From Cytobacillus kochii (GTDB taxonomy: Bacteria; Bacillota; Bacilli; Bacillales; Cytobacillaceae): a stretch of 64,000 nt of DNA. The DNA lies in the NCBI RefSeq assembly GCF_020171845.1, contig NZ_JAIVAM010000004.1, positions 372,001-436,000 on the forward strand. Reading direction: 5' to 3'. Numbering within the stretch: the stretch's first letter is position 1; every line of letters starts with the position of its first letter. The notes beneath the pieces are model-generated. The model was given only the letters and a program-made list of their open reading frames with translations, had not been told where the DNA came from and made no database searches. Positions 44,649 through 53,919 of this stretch are shown here, in pieces. The position numbers were made by a program, and so were the translations under genes.

Positions 44649-44764
44649 TCCTTTAACTCCTCTAACAAATACATATTATTCCTATTGTATACGAACTCTT
44701 GTCACTTCACTACCATAACATATCGCACTTCTACGAAAAAATAATTAGAAAATTTAAAAATAAA

Positions 44765-44804
44765 TTGACAAACACGGATGACGAGATTATAATTATTTCG
44801 AAAT
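44765..44804 (+). promoter_or_regulatory. Promoter and operator-like palindrome of the YceI gene
   Basis: TTGACA (44765-44770) and TATAAT (44788-44793), both full consensus, are 17 bp apart. The palindrome ATTTCGAAAT (44795-44804), extendable to AATT...AATT, lies at the likely transcription start. Such a strong promoter with a palindrome at +1 suggests repression and stress induction. Confidence 0.85.
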
Positions 44805-44858
44805 CAATTATTTTTAATTTGAGATTTATTAATCAAAGATATATAGGAGGAAAATAAA

Positions 44859-45392
44859 ATGGCTAAAACAAAGTGGACGTTAGACCCAGCTCATAGTAGT
44901 GTTGATTTTTCTGTTAAACATATGATGATTGCTAATGTAAAGGGATCATTTACAGCGTTTGATGCTGTTATTGAAGCTGATCCTAAAGATTTAACAACAG
45001 CGGATATTTCATTAACAATCGACTCAGCTAGTATTGATACCAAAAACGAAGATCGTGATAATCATTTAAAATCACAAGATTTCTTCGATGTTGAAACCTA
45101 TCCAAAAATTAATTTTAAAGCAACGAATATTGTGAAAAATGGGGAAGATGAATATAGCGTGACAGGCGATCTGACGATTAAAGATACAACAAAACAAGAA
45201 ACGCTTACAGTCGAATTTGAAGGAACGGGAATTGATCCATGGGGAAATACAAAAGCTGGATTTAACGTAACTGGTTCAATCAGCAGAAATGATTATGGCT
45301 TAACATGGAACTCTACATTAGAAACGGGTGGCGTTCTTGTCGGAGACAAAATCAAAATTAGTTTAGATGTTCAAGCTAGCAAGGGTGAGTAA
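44859..45392 (+). CDS. YceI family protein
   Basis: A 177-residue lipocalin-like beta-barrel of the YceI family. It has the start KTKWTLDPAHSSVDFSVKHMMIANVKGSF, the middle DNHLKSQDFFDVETYPKINFKATNI and the end ISRNDYGLTWN, which are the diagnostic blocks. There is no signal peptide, so it is cytoplasmic, unlike E. coli YceI. Family members bind isoprenoid-like lipids, possibly quinones. An AGGAGG site is 9 bases before the ATG. It is a single-gene transcript from a near-consensus promoter. Confidence 0.95.
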   Translation: MAKTKWTLDPAHSSVDFSVKHMMIANVKGSFTAFDAVIEADPKDLTTADISLTIDSASIDTKNEDRDNHLKSQDFFDVETYPKINFKATNIVKNGEDEYSVTGDLTIKDTTKQETLTVEFEGTGIDPWGNTKAGFNVTGSISRNDYGLTWNSTLETGGVLVGDKIKISLDVQASKGE

Positions 45393-45426
45393 TTTTTATC
45401 CGAATCTTATTTAAAATAAAGACGAT

Positions 45427-45464
45427 TACAAAACGCTTGGTGTCCAGCACCCAAGCGTTTTTGT
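45427..45464. terminator. Bidirectional terminator between the YceI gene and dacC
   Basis: AAACGCTTGG and CCAAGCGTTT form a 10-bp stem around a 10-base loop, with T-rich flanks on the plus strand and A-rich flanks on the other. It serves the two convergent genes. Confidence 0.85.
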
Positions 45465-45480
45465 AATGATAGAGCGTAGT

Positions 45481-46965
45481 TTATTGTTCAGCTAAAATGG
45501 TAGCAATTTTATCTTCAATGATTTTCCCTTTTGATCCATCTACCATATTATTCAATATAATAGAAAATACATATCTTTCTCCTGACTTGTTATCCACATA
45601 GCCTGAAAGCGAGCTAACAGTTGAAATCGATCCTGTTTTTGCATAAACATGACCCTCAGCTGGAGAGTTTTTCAGTCGATTTCTTAATGTTCCCCCTACC
45701 ATTCTGTCCGCATGACCAGCTACTGGTAATGAATGAAAATACACATCAAACCAAGATTCCTTCTGTACTTCGTATAAGAGTTTGGAAAGCTCGTTAGCTG
45801 GTAATAAAGTGACATGAGAGATGCCTGATCCGTCTCTTAAAAGCATGGTATCTTGATTGATTCCCCAAGCCTTCAATTCATCTGTTAAAACTTTTAATCC
45901 CGCATCCCAACTGCCTTCATTTTTAATCACTTTTCCCATTTCTTTGATTAAGATTTCGGCATGTGTATTATTACTTAACTTCATAAAGGGAATGAGCAAT
46001 TCCTTTAACGGCATGGATTGTTGTTCATACAACACTTCTGTTTGATTAGGTGCGACTCCTACCCTAACGCCACCATGTATTTTAATACCTTCATCTGCTA
46101 AAGAATCCTTTAATAACTCTAAAGCATACTGTGTTGGCTCCCATACGGCAATCCACTCTCTACTAGATGTAGCTTCTATAGGAATCGTCCCAGTGATGGT
46201 TATCTCATTTGTACCATGTTCTCTTACAATATCAATTTCTTTTTTATCTGATGTACCAACGGTTTTAGCGTTATTGTTGATTTTGACATATTTATTGTTC
46301 GGCTGCAGAGTTATTTCTGGCTTTTTCCCCTCTTGTTTACCTGGTTTTACCTCGACAATCACACTTCCAGCATCATAATCTTCATTCGGACTTACAGTCA
46401 ATGCTGATATTTGCGCACCATAATAATAACTCTCATCTTTCCAGATGATATCTTCTGACAAACGTTCATCATCATACCAACTATCATCTGCAATAAGTTG
46501 ACCCTTAATCATTTTAATACCTTGTTTTTTTAATGCTTTAGCCATGTTAGTAAAATCTTCTTTCAATAAAGTAGGGTCGCCATACCCCTTTAAATAAATA
46601 TCCCCATGGTGGACAGAGCCCCGTTGCTGGCCCTTCGATAATAATTCTGTTTTAAAACGATAATCTTCACCTAATACTGACAGTGCTGCTGCTGCTGTTA
46701 ATAGTTTCATATTAGAAGCTGGTCGTAATCTAGTATCAGCTATATGTTCATAAACAATCTCCCCTTCTTCTGCGCTCCTCACGCTTACACCAGCAAGAGC
46801 TCCCGCTAACAGTGGATCATTGTTAATAAGTTGATTAAGCTTCTGAACTAACTCATCTCCTTCTTCATTAGCCGAAACTTTAGGTTCCACTTCTGATTGA
46901 AACGGTGTATAGGCAATTGAAAATAATAGTACAACCGTCAACAAACTCACTAAAGCTTTTTTCAT
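45481..46965 (-). CDS. dacC: D-alanyl-D-alanine carboxypeptidase/endopeptidase (class C PBP4a type)
   Basis: A 494-residue S13-family penicillin-binding protein. Residues 1-32 are a signal peptide ending in VSA-NE, so it acts outside the membrane on peptidoglycan stem peptides. Active-site motifs are SNMK (SxxK, about residue 87), SNN (about 337) and KTG (about 441) in VYAKTGSISTVSSLSGYV. The long insertion between the first two motifs is typical of DacB/DacC (PBP4a). It is transcribed alone. Confidence 0.93.
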   Translation of the reverse strand: MKKALVSLLTVVLLFSIAYTPFQSEVEPKVSANEEGDELVQKLNQLINNDPLLAGALAGVSVRSAEEGEIVYEHIADTRLRPASNMKLLTAAAALSVLGEDYRFKTELLSKGQQRGSVHHGDIYLKGYGDPTLLKEDFTNMAKALKKQGIKMIKGQLIADDSWYDDERLSEDIIWKDESYYYGAQISALTVSPNEDYDAGSVIVEVKPGKQEGKKPEITLQPNNKYVKINNNAKTVGTSDKKEIDIVREHGTNEITITGTIPIEATSSREWIAVWEPTQYALELLKDSLADEGIKIHGGVRVGVAPNQTEVLYEQQSMPLKELLIPFMKLSNNTHAEILIKEMGKVIKNEGSWDAGLKVLTDELKAWGINQDTMLLRDGSGISHVTLLPANELSKLLYEVQKESWFDVYFHSLPVAGHADRMVGGTLRNRLKNSPAEGHVYAKTGSISTVSSLSGYVDNKSGERYVFSIILNNMVDGSKGKIIEDKIATILAEQ

Positions 46966-47214
46966 TTTTCCTCATCCCCTCCTATTTTCTTCCTGTCTAC
47001 ATTTCTCCTACATAGATTGACAAAAAACTACATCTATATGTATTGAACTTCGCTTTTTCTTCATTTTTCTCCTGTAAGTGAATGGATGTGTTTTTCCTTC
47101 TGTCCTAAATAGGTAGCAATAACTAGTCAATCATTTCTTTCAGCAAAACTAGGCATACTTAGGGGGAAAAAAAGAGGAAAGTTAGAGAACAAACCTTGAC
47201 TGTGTGTGAATGCT

Positions 47215-47526
47215 TCACTTGGCGCGGTCATACTGTGAGCGACTCATATCCACTTGATGAGCCTGTATAAAGAAAACACCTTCTTGTTCAAGTAACTCTT
47301 TTTGCATATCGGCTTGGTGGCTATCATTTAGTCTAATTTCACCTACTTTATTGACCACTCTATGCCAGGGCAAACCATATTTATGACTCATTGAATGGAG
47401 AATGCGAACAACTTGCCTTGCACCACGGGGGCTACCAGCATATGTTGCGATTTGTCCGTAGCTCATGACTCTGCCTTTAGGGATTTCTTTAATTATTTTA
47501 ATCACTGTTGCTGTAAATGGTTGCAT
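47215..47526 (-). CDS. Alkyltransferase-like (ATL) protein
   Basis: A 103-residue protein that corresponds to the DNA-binding domain of O6-alkylguanine-DNA alkyltransferase (VIKIIKEIPKGRVMSYGQIATYAG, then GARQVVRILHS). The alkyl-accepting PCHRV motif reads PWHRVV, so the cysteine is replaced by tryptophan. Such ATL proteins cannot repair DNA themselves but bind O6-alkylguanine and direct it to nucleotide excision repair. The start has an AAAGGA site. No repair genes are adjacent except mug 1.3 kb away. Confidence 0.92.
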   Translation of the reverse strand: MQPFTATVIKIIKEIPKGRVMSYGQIATYAGSPRGARQVVRILHSMSHKYGLPWHRVVNKVGEIRLNDSHQADMQKELLEQEGVFFIQAHQVDMSRSQYDRAK

Positions 47527-47667
47527 ATCCTTTCCTCCAAACGGGTCGTTTTGTTTTGTTACTAGTATAATAAACTAAAGGATCATAACATAGTCTCAAT
47601 TCATTCATCATAAAATACATGTAATCAATAAAATAAAAAAACCATGCCTAGAGAAACTTATTAGACA

Positions 47668-47712
47668 AAAAATAACAAGAACAAATTCAATGAAACAGAA
47701 TTTGTTCTTGTT
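47668..47712 (-). terminator. Terminator of ispA
   Basis: AACAAGAACAAATTC and GAATTTGTTCTTGTT form a perfect 15-bp stem with a 9-base loop, and the minus strand continues with TATTTTTTG. A plus-strand T run makes it bidirectional. Confidence 0.9.
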
Positions 47713-47730
47713 TTTAATCCAATCAATATA

Positions 47731-48693
47731 TTAACTTCTTACTAATCTATTTTTTACTACTTCAGTTAATACACGGTTTAAATGTTCTGGTACAGTTAAA
47801 TAAAGGAGACCGTTACCTTCTAATTTTGGCGAATAGCCCAGCGGAACAGTTCTTCTAATCAGTTGCGCATATGACTCAGGCTCTGAGAAATCTCTTTCAA
47901 ATGTAACTTGAGATAAATCTTTTATTAACGCCAAAGCCCCTGCGACGTGTGGTGCGGCCATTGATGTACCGCTTAGTTTTGCATATTTACCATTTAAAAA
48001 AGTAGATAATATTTCTTCACCAGGAGCGACCAAATCAATTTCGGTATGAGAATTGCTGAAAGGAGATGATTCGCGGTTTAAATTAACGGCTCCAACACTA
48101 ATGACTTCATTATATGAACCTGGATAAGCAAGCTCATCGGTATTATCATCCCCGTCACCTTCATTCCCAGCTGCACAAACAACAAGAATATTTTCTCCGA
48201 CGGCTTTTTGTATCGCTTCATGTAGTTCTGGAACATCTTCAGGGCCACCTAGTGACATCGATATAATATCTACTTTCTGTTCAACCGCATACAATATTCC
48301 ATTTATAATCCAATCATATTGACCAGATCCATCTTTGTTCAATACTTTTACAATTAACAAATCTGCTTCCGGGGCTACACCAATTACTCCTGATTCATTA
48401 GCAGTAGCAGCAATTGTACCAGCAACATGTGTGCCGTGACCATTATGGTCATCTAAGATATCTGGTGAACTCCCATCATCGTCTGTAAAGTTTCTACCAC
48501 CTATAATTCTCGCTTTTAAATCGGGGTGGTCCATGTCACAACCTGTATCTAATATTGCCACCTTCATGCCTTTTCCTTTCGTCTCTTTCCAAATCTCAGG
48601 TGCCTGAATCAATTGTATTCCTTGCGGTGTTTCATTGACATCTGTCACTTGATCATTGACTGTGTAAGGCATTACTCTAACTAATTGCTTCAT
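47731..48693 (-). CDS. ispA: Intracellular subtilisin-like serine protease
   Basis: A 320-residue S8 protease without a signal peptide. The catalytic triad is Asp in AILDTGCDMDHPDL (about 49), His in HGTHVAG (about 86) and Ser in GTSMAAPH (about 250). The oxyanion Asn is in CAAGNEGDG. The short N-terminal extension ends in VRVMPYTV, like the LIPY propeptide of Bacillus intracellular proteases. IspA is activated at the end of growth by removing this segment. Calcium-site residues are as in the family. Confidence 0.93.
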   Translation of the reverse strand: MKQLVRVMPYTVNDQVTDVNETPQGIQLIQAPEIWKETKGKGMKVAILDTGCDMDHPDLKARIIGGRNFTDDDGSSPDILDDHNGHGTHVAGTIAATANESGVIGVAPEADLLIVKVLNKDGSGQYDWIINGILYAVEQKVDIISMSLGGPEDVPELHEAIQKAVGENILVVCAAGNEGDGDDNTDELAYPGSYNEVISVGAVNLNRESSPFSNSHTEIDLVAPGEEILSTFLNGKYAKLSGTSMAAPHVAGALALIKDLSQVTFERDFSEPESYAQLIRRTVPLGYSPKLEGNGLLYLTVPEHLNRVLTEVVKNRLVRS

Positions 48694-48854
48694 CCTTTAT
48701 CCCTCCCTAACATAATCGTGAAAACCATTTGGTCCCTTCAACGCATAGACAAGAGAATTTTGAAGCGATACAAGTTGTATCATTATTATAACAAAAGATT
48801 AAATATTCTGAAAGAAATTAGACCTTTTTTTCTCTCGGTCTTTTTTCCTGTTTT

Positions 48855-49361
48855 TTACTTCCGTAACATTTCCCTCAATTGTTTATAGATATCTACAATT
48901 TCATCTATTTTCATTCTTACAAGCCCGCTTGACGAAGGTGCAACAAAATCAATTACACCAGGTACAACCGATTCGCTCTGAAACCCCCAAGATACCTTCT
49001 TTTTCTTACTAAATTCTTGATATACACCTTTCCCTACATAACAGGCCACTTCAGGTTGATATGTTTCTAGTTTTTCTAATAGTTCTAATCTACCTGCTTG
49101 ATATTCTTCCTTCGTAATATCGCTGGCCGCTTTAGTTGGTCTTGAGACGATATTTGTTAAACCATATCCTAATTGAAGTAATTGATGATTTTCTTCTGGT
49201 AAGTAAATCCGCTCAGTCAGTCCAGATTGATAGAGGATTTTCCAAAACCGATTATGACGATTGGCATAATGATATCCAGTTTCTGCAGACTTTACGCTCG
49301 GGTTAAACCCAATAAATATGACTTTTAAATCCTTTTTAAGATGATCATCTATCGGTTTCAT
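48855..49361 (-). CDS. mug: G/U mismatch-specific DNA glycosylase (Mug)
   Basis: A 168-residue uracil-DNA glycosylase superfamily member. Family motif 1 is FIGFNPSVKSAETGYHYANRHNRFWK, with the catalytic-site Asn of the GxNPS type. YGLTNIVSRPTKAASDITKEE follows, and motif 2 is VVPGVIDFVAPSSSGLVR near the C-terminus. It removes uracil or etheno-cytosine opposite guanine. It is a single gene. Confidence 0.9.
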   Translation of the reverse strand: MKPIDDHLKKDLKVIFIGFNPSVKSAETGYHYANRHNRFWKILYQSGLTERIYLPEENHQLLQLGYGLTNIVSRPTKAASDITKEEYQAGRLELLEKLETYQPEVACYVGKGVYQEFSKKKKVSWGFQSESVVPGVIDFVAPSSSGLVRMKIDEIVDIYKQLREMLRK

Positions 49362-49612
49362 TTATCTTTACTCCTTTATTTTTTCATACAATAACCATAG
49401 CATGTAAATGATTATTTTTGCATTGATACAATCTACAATTTATTTATAGTAGAAGGAAAAAATGATCAATTGCTTGTATGAATGTTCTAGAAAAAAAGAC
49501 GTTTACAATCTTAAAAATGGACAGTGATTATCCCGACAATCATTTTCATCATTTTAAGTGCTGTTTAGACGATTCCTAATTTTTATGATGTTGCACTATG
49601 CATGCAGAAGAC

Positions 49613-49643
49613 AAAAAAACCTCTCTAAAAATGAGAGGTTTTT
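49613..49643. terminator. Terminator of the phosphonate gene cluster
   Basis: ACCTCTC and GAGAGGT form the stem core, extended by A and T tracts on both sides. It ends the minus-strand cluster at the pbfA stop codon. Confidence 0.85.
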
Positions 49644-51000
49644 ATGCATGATATGCTCTCAAGCCATTCTCCAGTAACTCAATAGCTAAGCTTGCTTCTT
49701 TTTCTTTGATGATGAGGGGTGGATGCCATGTGATGCAATTGCCAGCTGCTACTTTAAACGATAGTCCATGTTGTAAACAATAGTAGAGAAGAAACTCGGT
49801 CAACTGCTCATCTTTTTCTTTTGTGACTCGGCTTTTAACAAGCTCGATCGTTATTAACAATCCACAGATTCGCAAATCCCCAATGCAAGTATACTGCTCC
49901 GCTAGCTTCTTTAACTTAGCCGCCATGAATTGAGATTGGCTCAAACTATTTTCTTTTAACCTGTAATCGTCAATATAGTTAAGCATGGCAACGATAGCCG
50001 CACTGCCTATTGCTGGCTTTTCATGTGTATAATGACCGAGTGAAACATCTGCGGCCGTATCAAGCACTTTTTTCACTAAAACGGCAGCTTGTGGCACGAT
50101 GCCTCCGCCTAATCCTTTTCCCAATACAAGGATATCTGGCTCGATATCATATAATTGATGCACATAACATTCACCGCTTCGGTAAAAGGCGGTTGGAATC
50201 TCATCAAAAATGAGTAGAATTCCATGTTCGTCACATATTTTTCTTAACCTTTTAAAATAAGATCGTGGAGGAATATGCGTGTCTGTTGCTCTAATTGGCT
50301 CTAGTAAGATGCAACTAATATTCCCTTCATTTATAATCACATACTCCAGATAATTTAACGACTTTTCAGCGATATCTTCTGGTGAGCTTGCACCAAAGAC
50401 ATTCCGGTAGGACTGGTAGGGCATTACTTTAATCATCCCAGGCAACATCGGACCAATACCGTTTTTAAATACAGACTCTCCTCCCGCAGAGATTGCATCT
50501 AAGCCTGCCCCATGAAATGACTCCCACATGGAAATCACTTTATGATTGCCAGTCACTTTTCTAGCAATTTTCATAGCAAGCCCTACTGCTGCACTGCCTG
50601 AGGGAACGAATAATACTTTGAAATCTTTTGAGATCGTCTTCTCTATTAACCTTTCTCCTGCCTCCATCGCAATGTCAGCAGTAAATCTCCGCGGAATAAA
50701 AGGCAAAGTATTCATTTGTTTCATGATAGCTTCAATCACGTACGGATTTTTATAGCCGACTTGATGCAAGCTATTGCCATGGAAGTCTAAATAACGTTTT
50801 CCCTCTCGATCGATTAAGTAGCAACCGTCTGAGTCAACAACGGTTTGTAGACAAGGAGTCGACATCGATTGCCTTATAAAGACCGCTTCGTCGCGACAAA
50901 GTGTTTCTCGACTTATCTGATCAAGTGAATGATTCCATCTCAGCCGTGAAGGGCTATTATTCACGTCTCCTTCACGGTGAAGTGCTTCTTTATTTTTCAA
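49642..51000 (-). CDS. pbfA: Class III PLP-dependent enzyme, probable (R)-1-hydroxy-2-aminoethylphosphonate ammonia-lyase PbfA
   Basis: A 452-residue fold-I, class III aminotransferase-like protein. Typical features are YLDFHGNSLHQVGYKNPYV, VPSGSAAVGLAMKIARKVTGN, LIFDEIPTAFYRSG (PLP-binding Asp) and the PLP lysine in LGKGLGGGIVPQAA. Class III enzymes next to phnW-phnX have been shown to be PbfA, which eliminates ammonia from (R)-1-hydroxy-2-aminoethylphosphonate to give phosphonoacetaldehyde for PhnX. The assignment rests on this context and could be wrong for an ordinary aminotransferase. The start is TTG with AAGGG 6 bases upstream, and it overlaps phnX by 11 bases. Confidence 0.8.
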   Translation of the reverse strand: MKNKEALHREGDVNNSPSRLRWNHSLDQISRETLCRDEAVFIRQSMSTPCLQTVVDSDGCYLIDREGKRYLDFHGNSLHQVGYKNPYVIEAIMKQMNTLPFIPRRFTADIAMEAGERLIEKTISKDFKVLFVPSGSAAVGLAMKIARKVTGNHKVISMWESFHGAGLDAISAGGESVFKNGIGPMLPGMIKVMPYQSYRNVFGASSPEDIAEKSLNYLEYVIINEGNISCILLEPIRATDTHIPPRSYFKRLRKICDEHGILLIFDEIPTAFYRSGECYVHQLYDIEPDILVLGKGLGGGIVPQAAVLVKKVLDTAADVSLGHYTHEKPAIGSAAIVAMLNYIDDYRLKENSLSQSQFMAAKLKKLAEQYTCIGDLRICGLLITIELVKSRVTKEKDEQLTEFLLYYCLQHGLSFKVAAGNCITWHPPLIIKEKEASLAIELLENGLRAYHA

Positions 51001-51808
51001 TCGCTTCCCTTTCCTTCCCGGATACTTGAAGATTAATTGTTTCTATCAGTGAAGGTAATTCTGTCATTGTCTCAATTGTAAAATCAGCCCCTGCGCTTAT
51101 AAAGGCTTCTTTTGTTCGTGCCATTTCTTTCCGTTGTTCCTCTTCAGATAATTTGTTAAACTCATTGGCTGATAAGCCCATTTCAGAACTACCAACTATC
51201 ACCCCAACCGTCCATACGCCGGCTTGTGCACCTTCTTTCATATCTGAAATCGTGTCTCCAACCTTCACGACGTTTTTGACACTTGATACTTTTAATGCCT
51301 GCAAGTTTTTAAAGATCATAAACGGATACGGTCGACCGTACGAATCGGTATCATCAGCTGTAAAGTAACAATCAGGTGTATAGCCTTTTTCCTTTGCTAA
51401 GGGTACAACAATATCCATCATTGTGCTCGTATATCCTGTCGTTGACCCTATTTTCAAACCATATGCTCTTAGCTCTTTAACCGTTTCGACCACACCAGCT
51501 ATCGGATCAGTAAAATGAGCTAATGACTGCAATAAAGCCGGTTCGAATTTGCTATACAAACTTTCTACATCTGTTTCAGTGAATGGCTTGCCATTTTGTT
51601 CTTCCCAAAGACATGCAATCCGGGGCATCGACAGCATGGCGCGAATATGATCGATCTTTAGCATGCCCATTGGTTCTCTCGCCTCTGCCATCGTCACCTC
51701 AATACCCGCATCTTTAAAAATATCAATAAAGACATTTACAGGTGCAAAACAACCAAAATCTACTGTCGTACCCGCCCAATCAAATATCACTGCTTCTATT
51801 TTCTTCAT
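50990..51808 (-). CDS. phnX: Phosphonoacetaldehyde hydrolase PhnX
   Basis: A 272-residue HAD hydrolase (phosphonatase) that splits phosphonoacetaldehyde to acetaldehyde and phosphate. The nucleophile Asp is in FDWAGTTVD (about 9-17), the Schiff-base lysine is in EPMGMLKIDHI (about 52), and the HAD motifs GSTTGYTS and VVKVGDTISDMKEG are present. Its ATG overlaps the phnW stop by one base and its end overlaps pbfA. Confidence 0.96.
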   Translation of the reverse strand: MKKIEAVIFDWAGTTVDFGCFAPVNVFIDIFKDAGIEVTMAEAREPMGMLKIDHIRAMLSMPRIACLWEEQNGKPFTETDVESLYSKFEPALLQSLAHFTDPIAGVVETVKELRAYGLKIGSTTGYTSTMMDIVVPLAKEKGYTPDCYFTADDTDSYGRPYPFMIFKNLQALKVSSVKNVVKVGDTISDMKEGAQAGVWTVGVIVGSSEMGLSANEFNKLSEEEQRKEMARTKEAFISAGADFTIETMTELPSLIETINLQVSGKEREAIEK

Positions 51809-52899
51809 TATGCTTTCACTCCCAAATAGTTTTCGATAATATCACATAAACGGTTAATATCTTCTTCGTAAATTTCGCCAATATTGCCCATTCTAAAAGT
51901 ATCTTCATCAGTTAGTTTTCCTGGATAAATAACAAACCCATGTTCTTTCATATAATTATAGAAAGCTTGAAAACTAAATTGATCGTTCGGATAAATAAAG
52001 GAAGTAATAATTGGTGATTGTTTGTCCTCACTAATATATGTATCAAATCCAATGGCTTTCATTCTCTTCCTTAATAACTGATTATTATTTCGGTATCGTT
52101 GTTCACGAGCAGGAATCCCTCCTTCTGTGTCCAGTTCATCCAAGCTCTTCCCGAAAGCAGCAACGACATGAGTTGGTGAAGTATAGCGCCATTTACCATC
52201 TTTGTCCATCACTACCCATTGATCATATAAATCGAGTGAAAGGCTTCGTGCATTACCTTTACAAGAGGTGATTTTCTCTCTTTTAGCAATCACAAATCCA
52301 AACCCTGGCACTCCTTGTATACATTTGTTCGCACTGCTTATTAAGAAGTCAATTCCAAGTGCAGGTATATCAATTTCCATTCCGCCAAAGCTTGACATTG
52401 CATCAATAATTAATGTTTTATTTGTTTCTTTAGCAACGTTGGCGATCATCTCAAGTGGATTAAGAATACCTGTCGTTGTTTCACAATGGACCATGACGAT
52501 ATGTGTAATTTCGTTATCTAAAGATAATAAATTTCTAATCTCTGCTTCTTTCGGATATTCATTATAGGCTACAGCGTAATGCGTATGCTTGATACCAATA
52601 TAGTTGGCGATTTTGACAATCCTCTCACCATAGGCACCGTTCGTAATAATCAATGCTTTATCTTCTTTACTAAAAGCAGAAGTCATAACTGATTCCACTG
52701 TAAAAGTGCCGCTTCCTTGCATCAAGACAACGGTATAGTCATCATTTTCTGCATGAGCAAGTTTTAATAAATCTGTGCGAATTTTTTGCGTAATTTGCTT
52801 ATAATCATCATCCCAAGTACAACGATCAAACAACATTTCTCTTTTAACCGCCTCTGTCGTTGTTAATGGACCTGGTGTTAATAATTTATATTGTTTCAT
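51808..52899 (-). CDS. phnW: 2-aminoethylphosphonate-pyruvate transaminase PhnW
   Basis: A 363-residue class V aminotransferase converting 2-aminoethylphosphonate and pyruvate to phosphonoacetaldehyde and alanine. It has the N-terminal LLTPGPLTTTEAVKREMLFDRCTWD, the QGSGTFTVESV phosphate loop, DAMSSFGGMEID and the PLP lysine in SSANKCIQGVPGFGFVIA. It is the first catabolic gene after the importer, and translational overlap with phnX suggests fixed enzyme ratios. Confidence 0.97.
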   Translation of the reverse strand: MKQYKLLTPGPLTTTEAVKREMLFDRCTWDDDYKQITQKIRTDLLKLAHAENDDYTVVLMQGSGTFTVESVMTSAFSKEDKALIITNGAYGERIVKIANYIGIKHTHYAVAYNEYPKEAEIRNLLSLDNEITHIVMVHCETTTGILNPLEMIANVAKETNKTLIIDAMSSFGGMEIDIPALGIDFLISSANKCIQGVPGFGFVIAKREKITSCKGNARSLSLDLYDQWVVMDKDGKWRYTSPTHVVAAFGKSLDELDTEGGIPAREQRYRNNNQLLRKRMKAIGFDTYISEDKQSPIITSFIYPNDQFSFQAFYNYMKEHGFVIYPGKLTDEDTFRMGNIGEIYEEDINRLCDIIENYLGVKA

Positions 52900-52913
52900 T
52901 CGTAAACTCTCCT

Positions 52914-53903
52914 TTATTTAGCTGAATTAAAGAATGCTTGATGTTTCTCTAATAACTCTACTGTCATTGGTTCTGGGAATATTTTTTGATTGCTAGCAAT
53001 ATTTTCATCTGCAACCGTCTCGCCATCGTATAAAGCAACTGGATAATAGTCGATTAAACCTTCTCTCGCTTCTTTTACCAGAACTTCAGCCATTTCTTCC
53101 GCTAATTCTTTTTGCCCTTCACCTTTATCAATGACGGCAATCGATTCTGTAGTTGAGAAGTTCCCTTCTGTTGGATCGATAAAATCAATGGGTGCGCCTT
53201 CCGTTTTTGCAGCAACCGCTTGATGACGCAAACCAAATCCAACCGCCACTTCCCCTGCTTGCACCTTTTTAATAGAACCAGAACCTGAACTTTCTATATG
53301 GGGCCCTGCATTTTTTATAATACCAGCCATTACATTCTTACCAGTTTCTTCTCCATATTCACTAATTATTGCCTGAATAAGCATCCATCCTGTGGAAGAA
53401 TCCATAATATTAGGGATTGACACTAAGCCTTCGTATTGCGGTTCTGCCAACTCTTTTATTGAGGTCGGTACTTCTAGCCCTTTTTGCTCTAAAAGAGAAG
53501 TGTTATAAAATAATGAACCAGTATTAGCTAATAAAGGAGTATAAAAGTCAGGATATTCTTCTAAACTACTTGTATCAAAACTTAAATCCTTAAACATGTC
53601 ATGTTGCTTTTCAGCACTTTCTAAAAAGTAAGAGCTCATTGTGACGATATCTGCTTCGATACTTTTCCCTTCTGCTAATAATTTTCCTCCTAATTCTGAT
53701 GTTCCTAATGATTGAATTAAATAGTCTCCTTCAAAGCCAGCATCGTTTAATGTTTCTTCCATCACGTTTACAGCTTCTTCATCACCATTTGATAAAATCA
53801 CGACTTGATTACTGTCACCACTTGCTGCCTCCCCTCCACATCCAGCTAGAATCATGACGATAGCAACTGACAAGAGTGTGAACCATTTTTTATTTTTTCT
53901 CAT
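52914..53903 (-). CDS. ABC transporter substrate-binding lipoprotein, probable 2-aminoethylphosphonate (PhnS-like)
   Basis: A 329-residue extracellular binding protein with lipobox LAGC at Cys22. The fold is that of iron/thiamine/PhnS-type (family 1) binding proteins: VVILSNGDEEAVNVMEE, ELGGKLLAEGKSIEADIVTMSSYFLE, YNTSLLEQKGLEVPTSIKELAEPQYEGLVSIPNIMDSSTGW. It lies between phnW and the permease on the same strand, so the ligand is inferred to be 2-aminoethylphosphonate or a related aminophosphonate. Confidence 0.88.
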   Translation of the reverse strand: MRKNKKWFTLLSVAIVMILAGCGGEAASGDSNQVVILSNGDEEAVNVMEETLNDAGFEGDYLIQSLGTSELGGKLLAEGKSIEADIVTMSSYFLESAEKQHDMFKDLSFDTSSLEEYPDFYTPLLANTGSLFYNTSLLEQKGLEVPTSIKELAEPQYEGLVSIPNIMDSSTGWMLIQAIISEYGEETGKNVMAGIIKNAGPHIESSGSGSIKKVQAGEVAVGFGLRHQAVAAKTEGAPIDFIDPTEGNFSTTESIAVIDKGEGQKELAEEMAEVLVKEAREGLIDYYPVALYDGETVADENIASNQKIFPEPMTVELLEKHQAFFNSAK

Positions 53904-53919
53904 GTTACATCCCTCACTT

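Noticed and set aside
47731..48693. Extracellular subtilisin
   Set aside because: There is no signal peptide. The short VRVMPYTV N-terminal extension and the length fit intracellular proteases.
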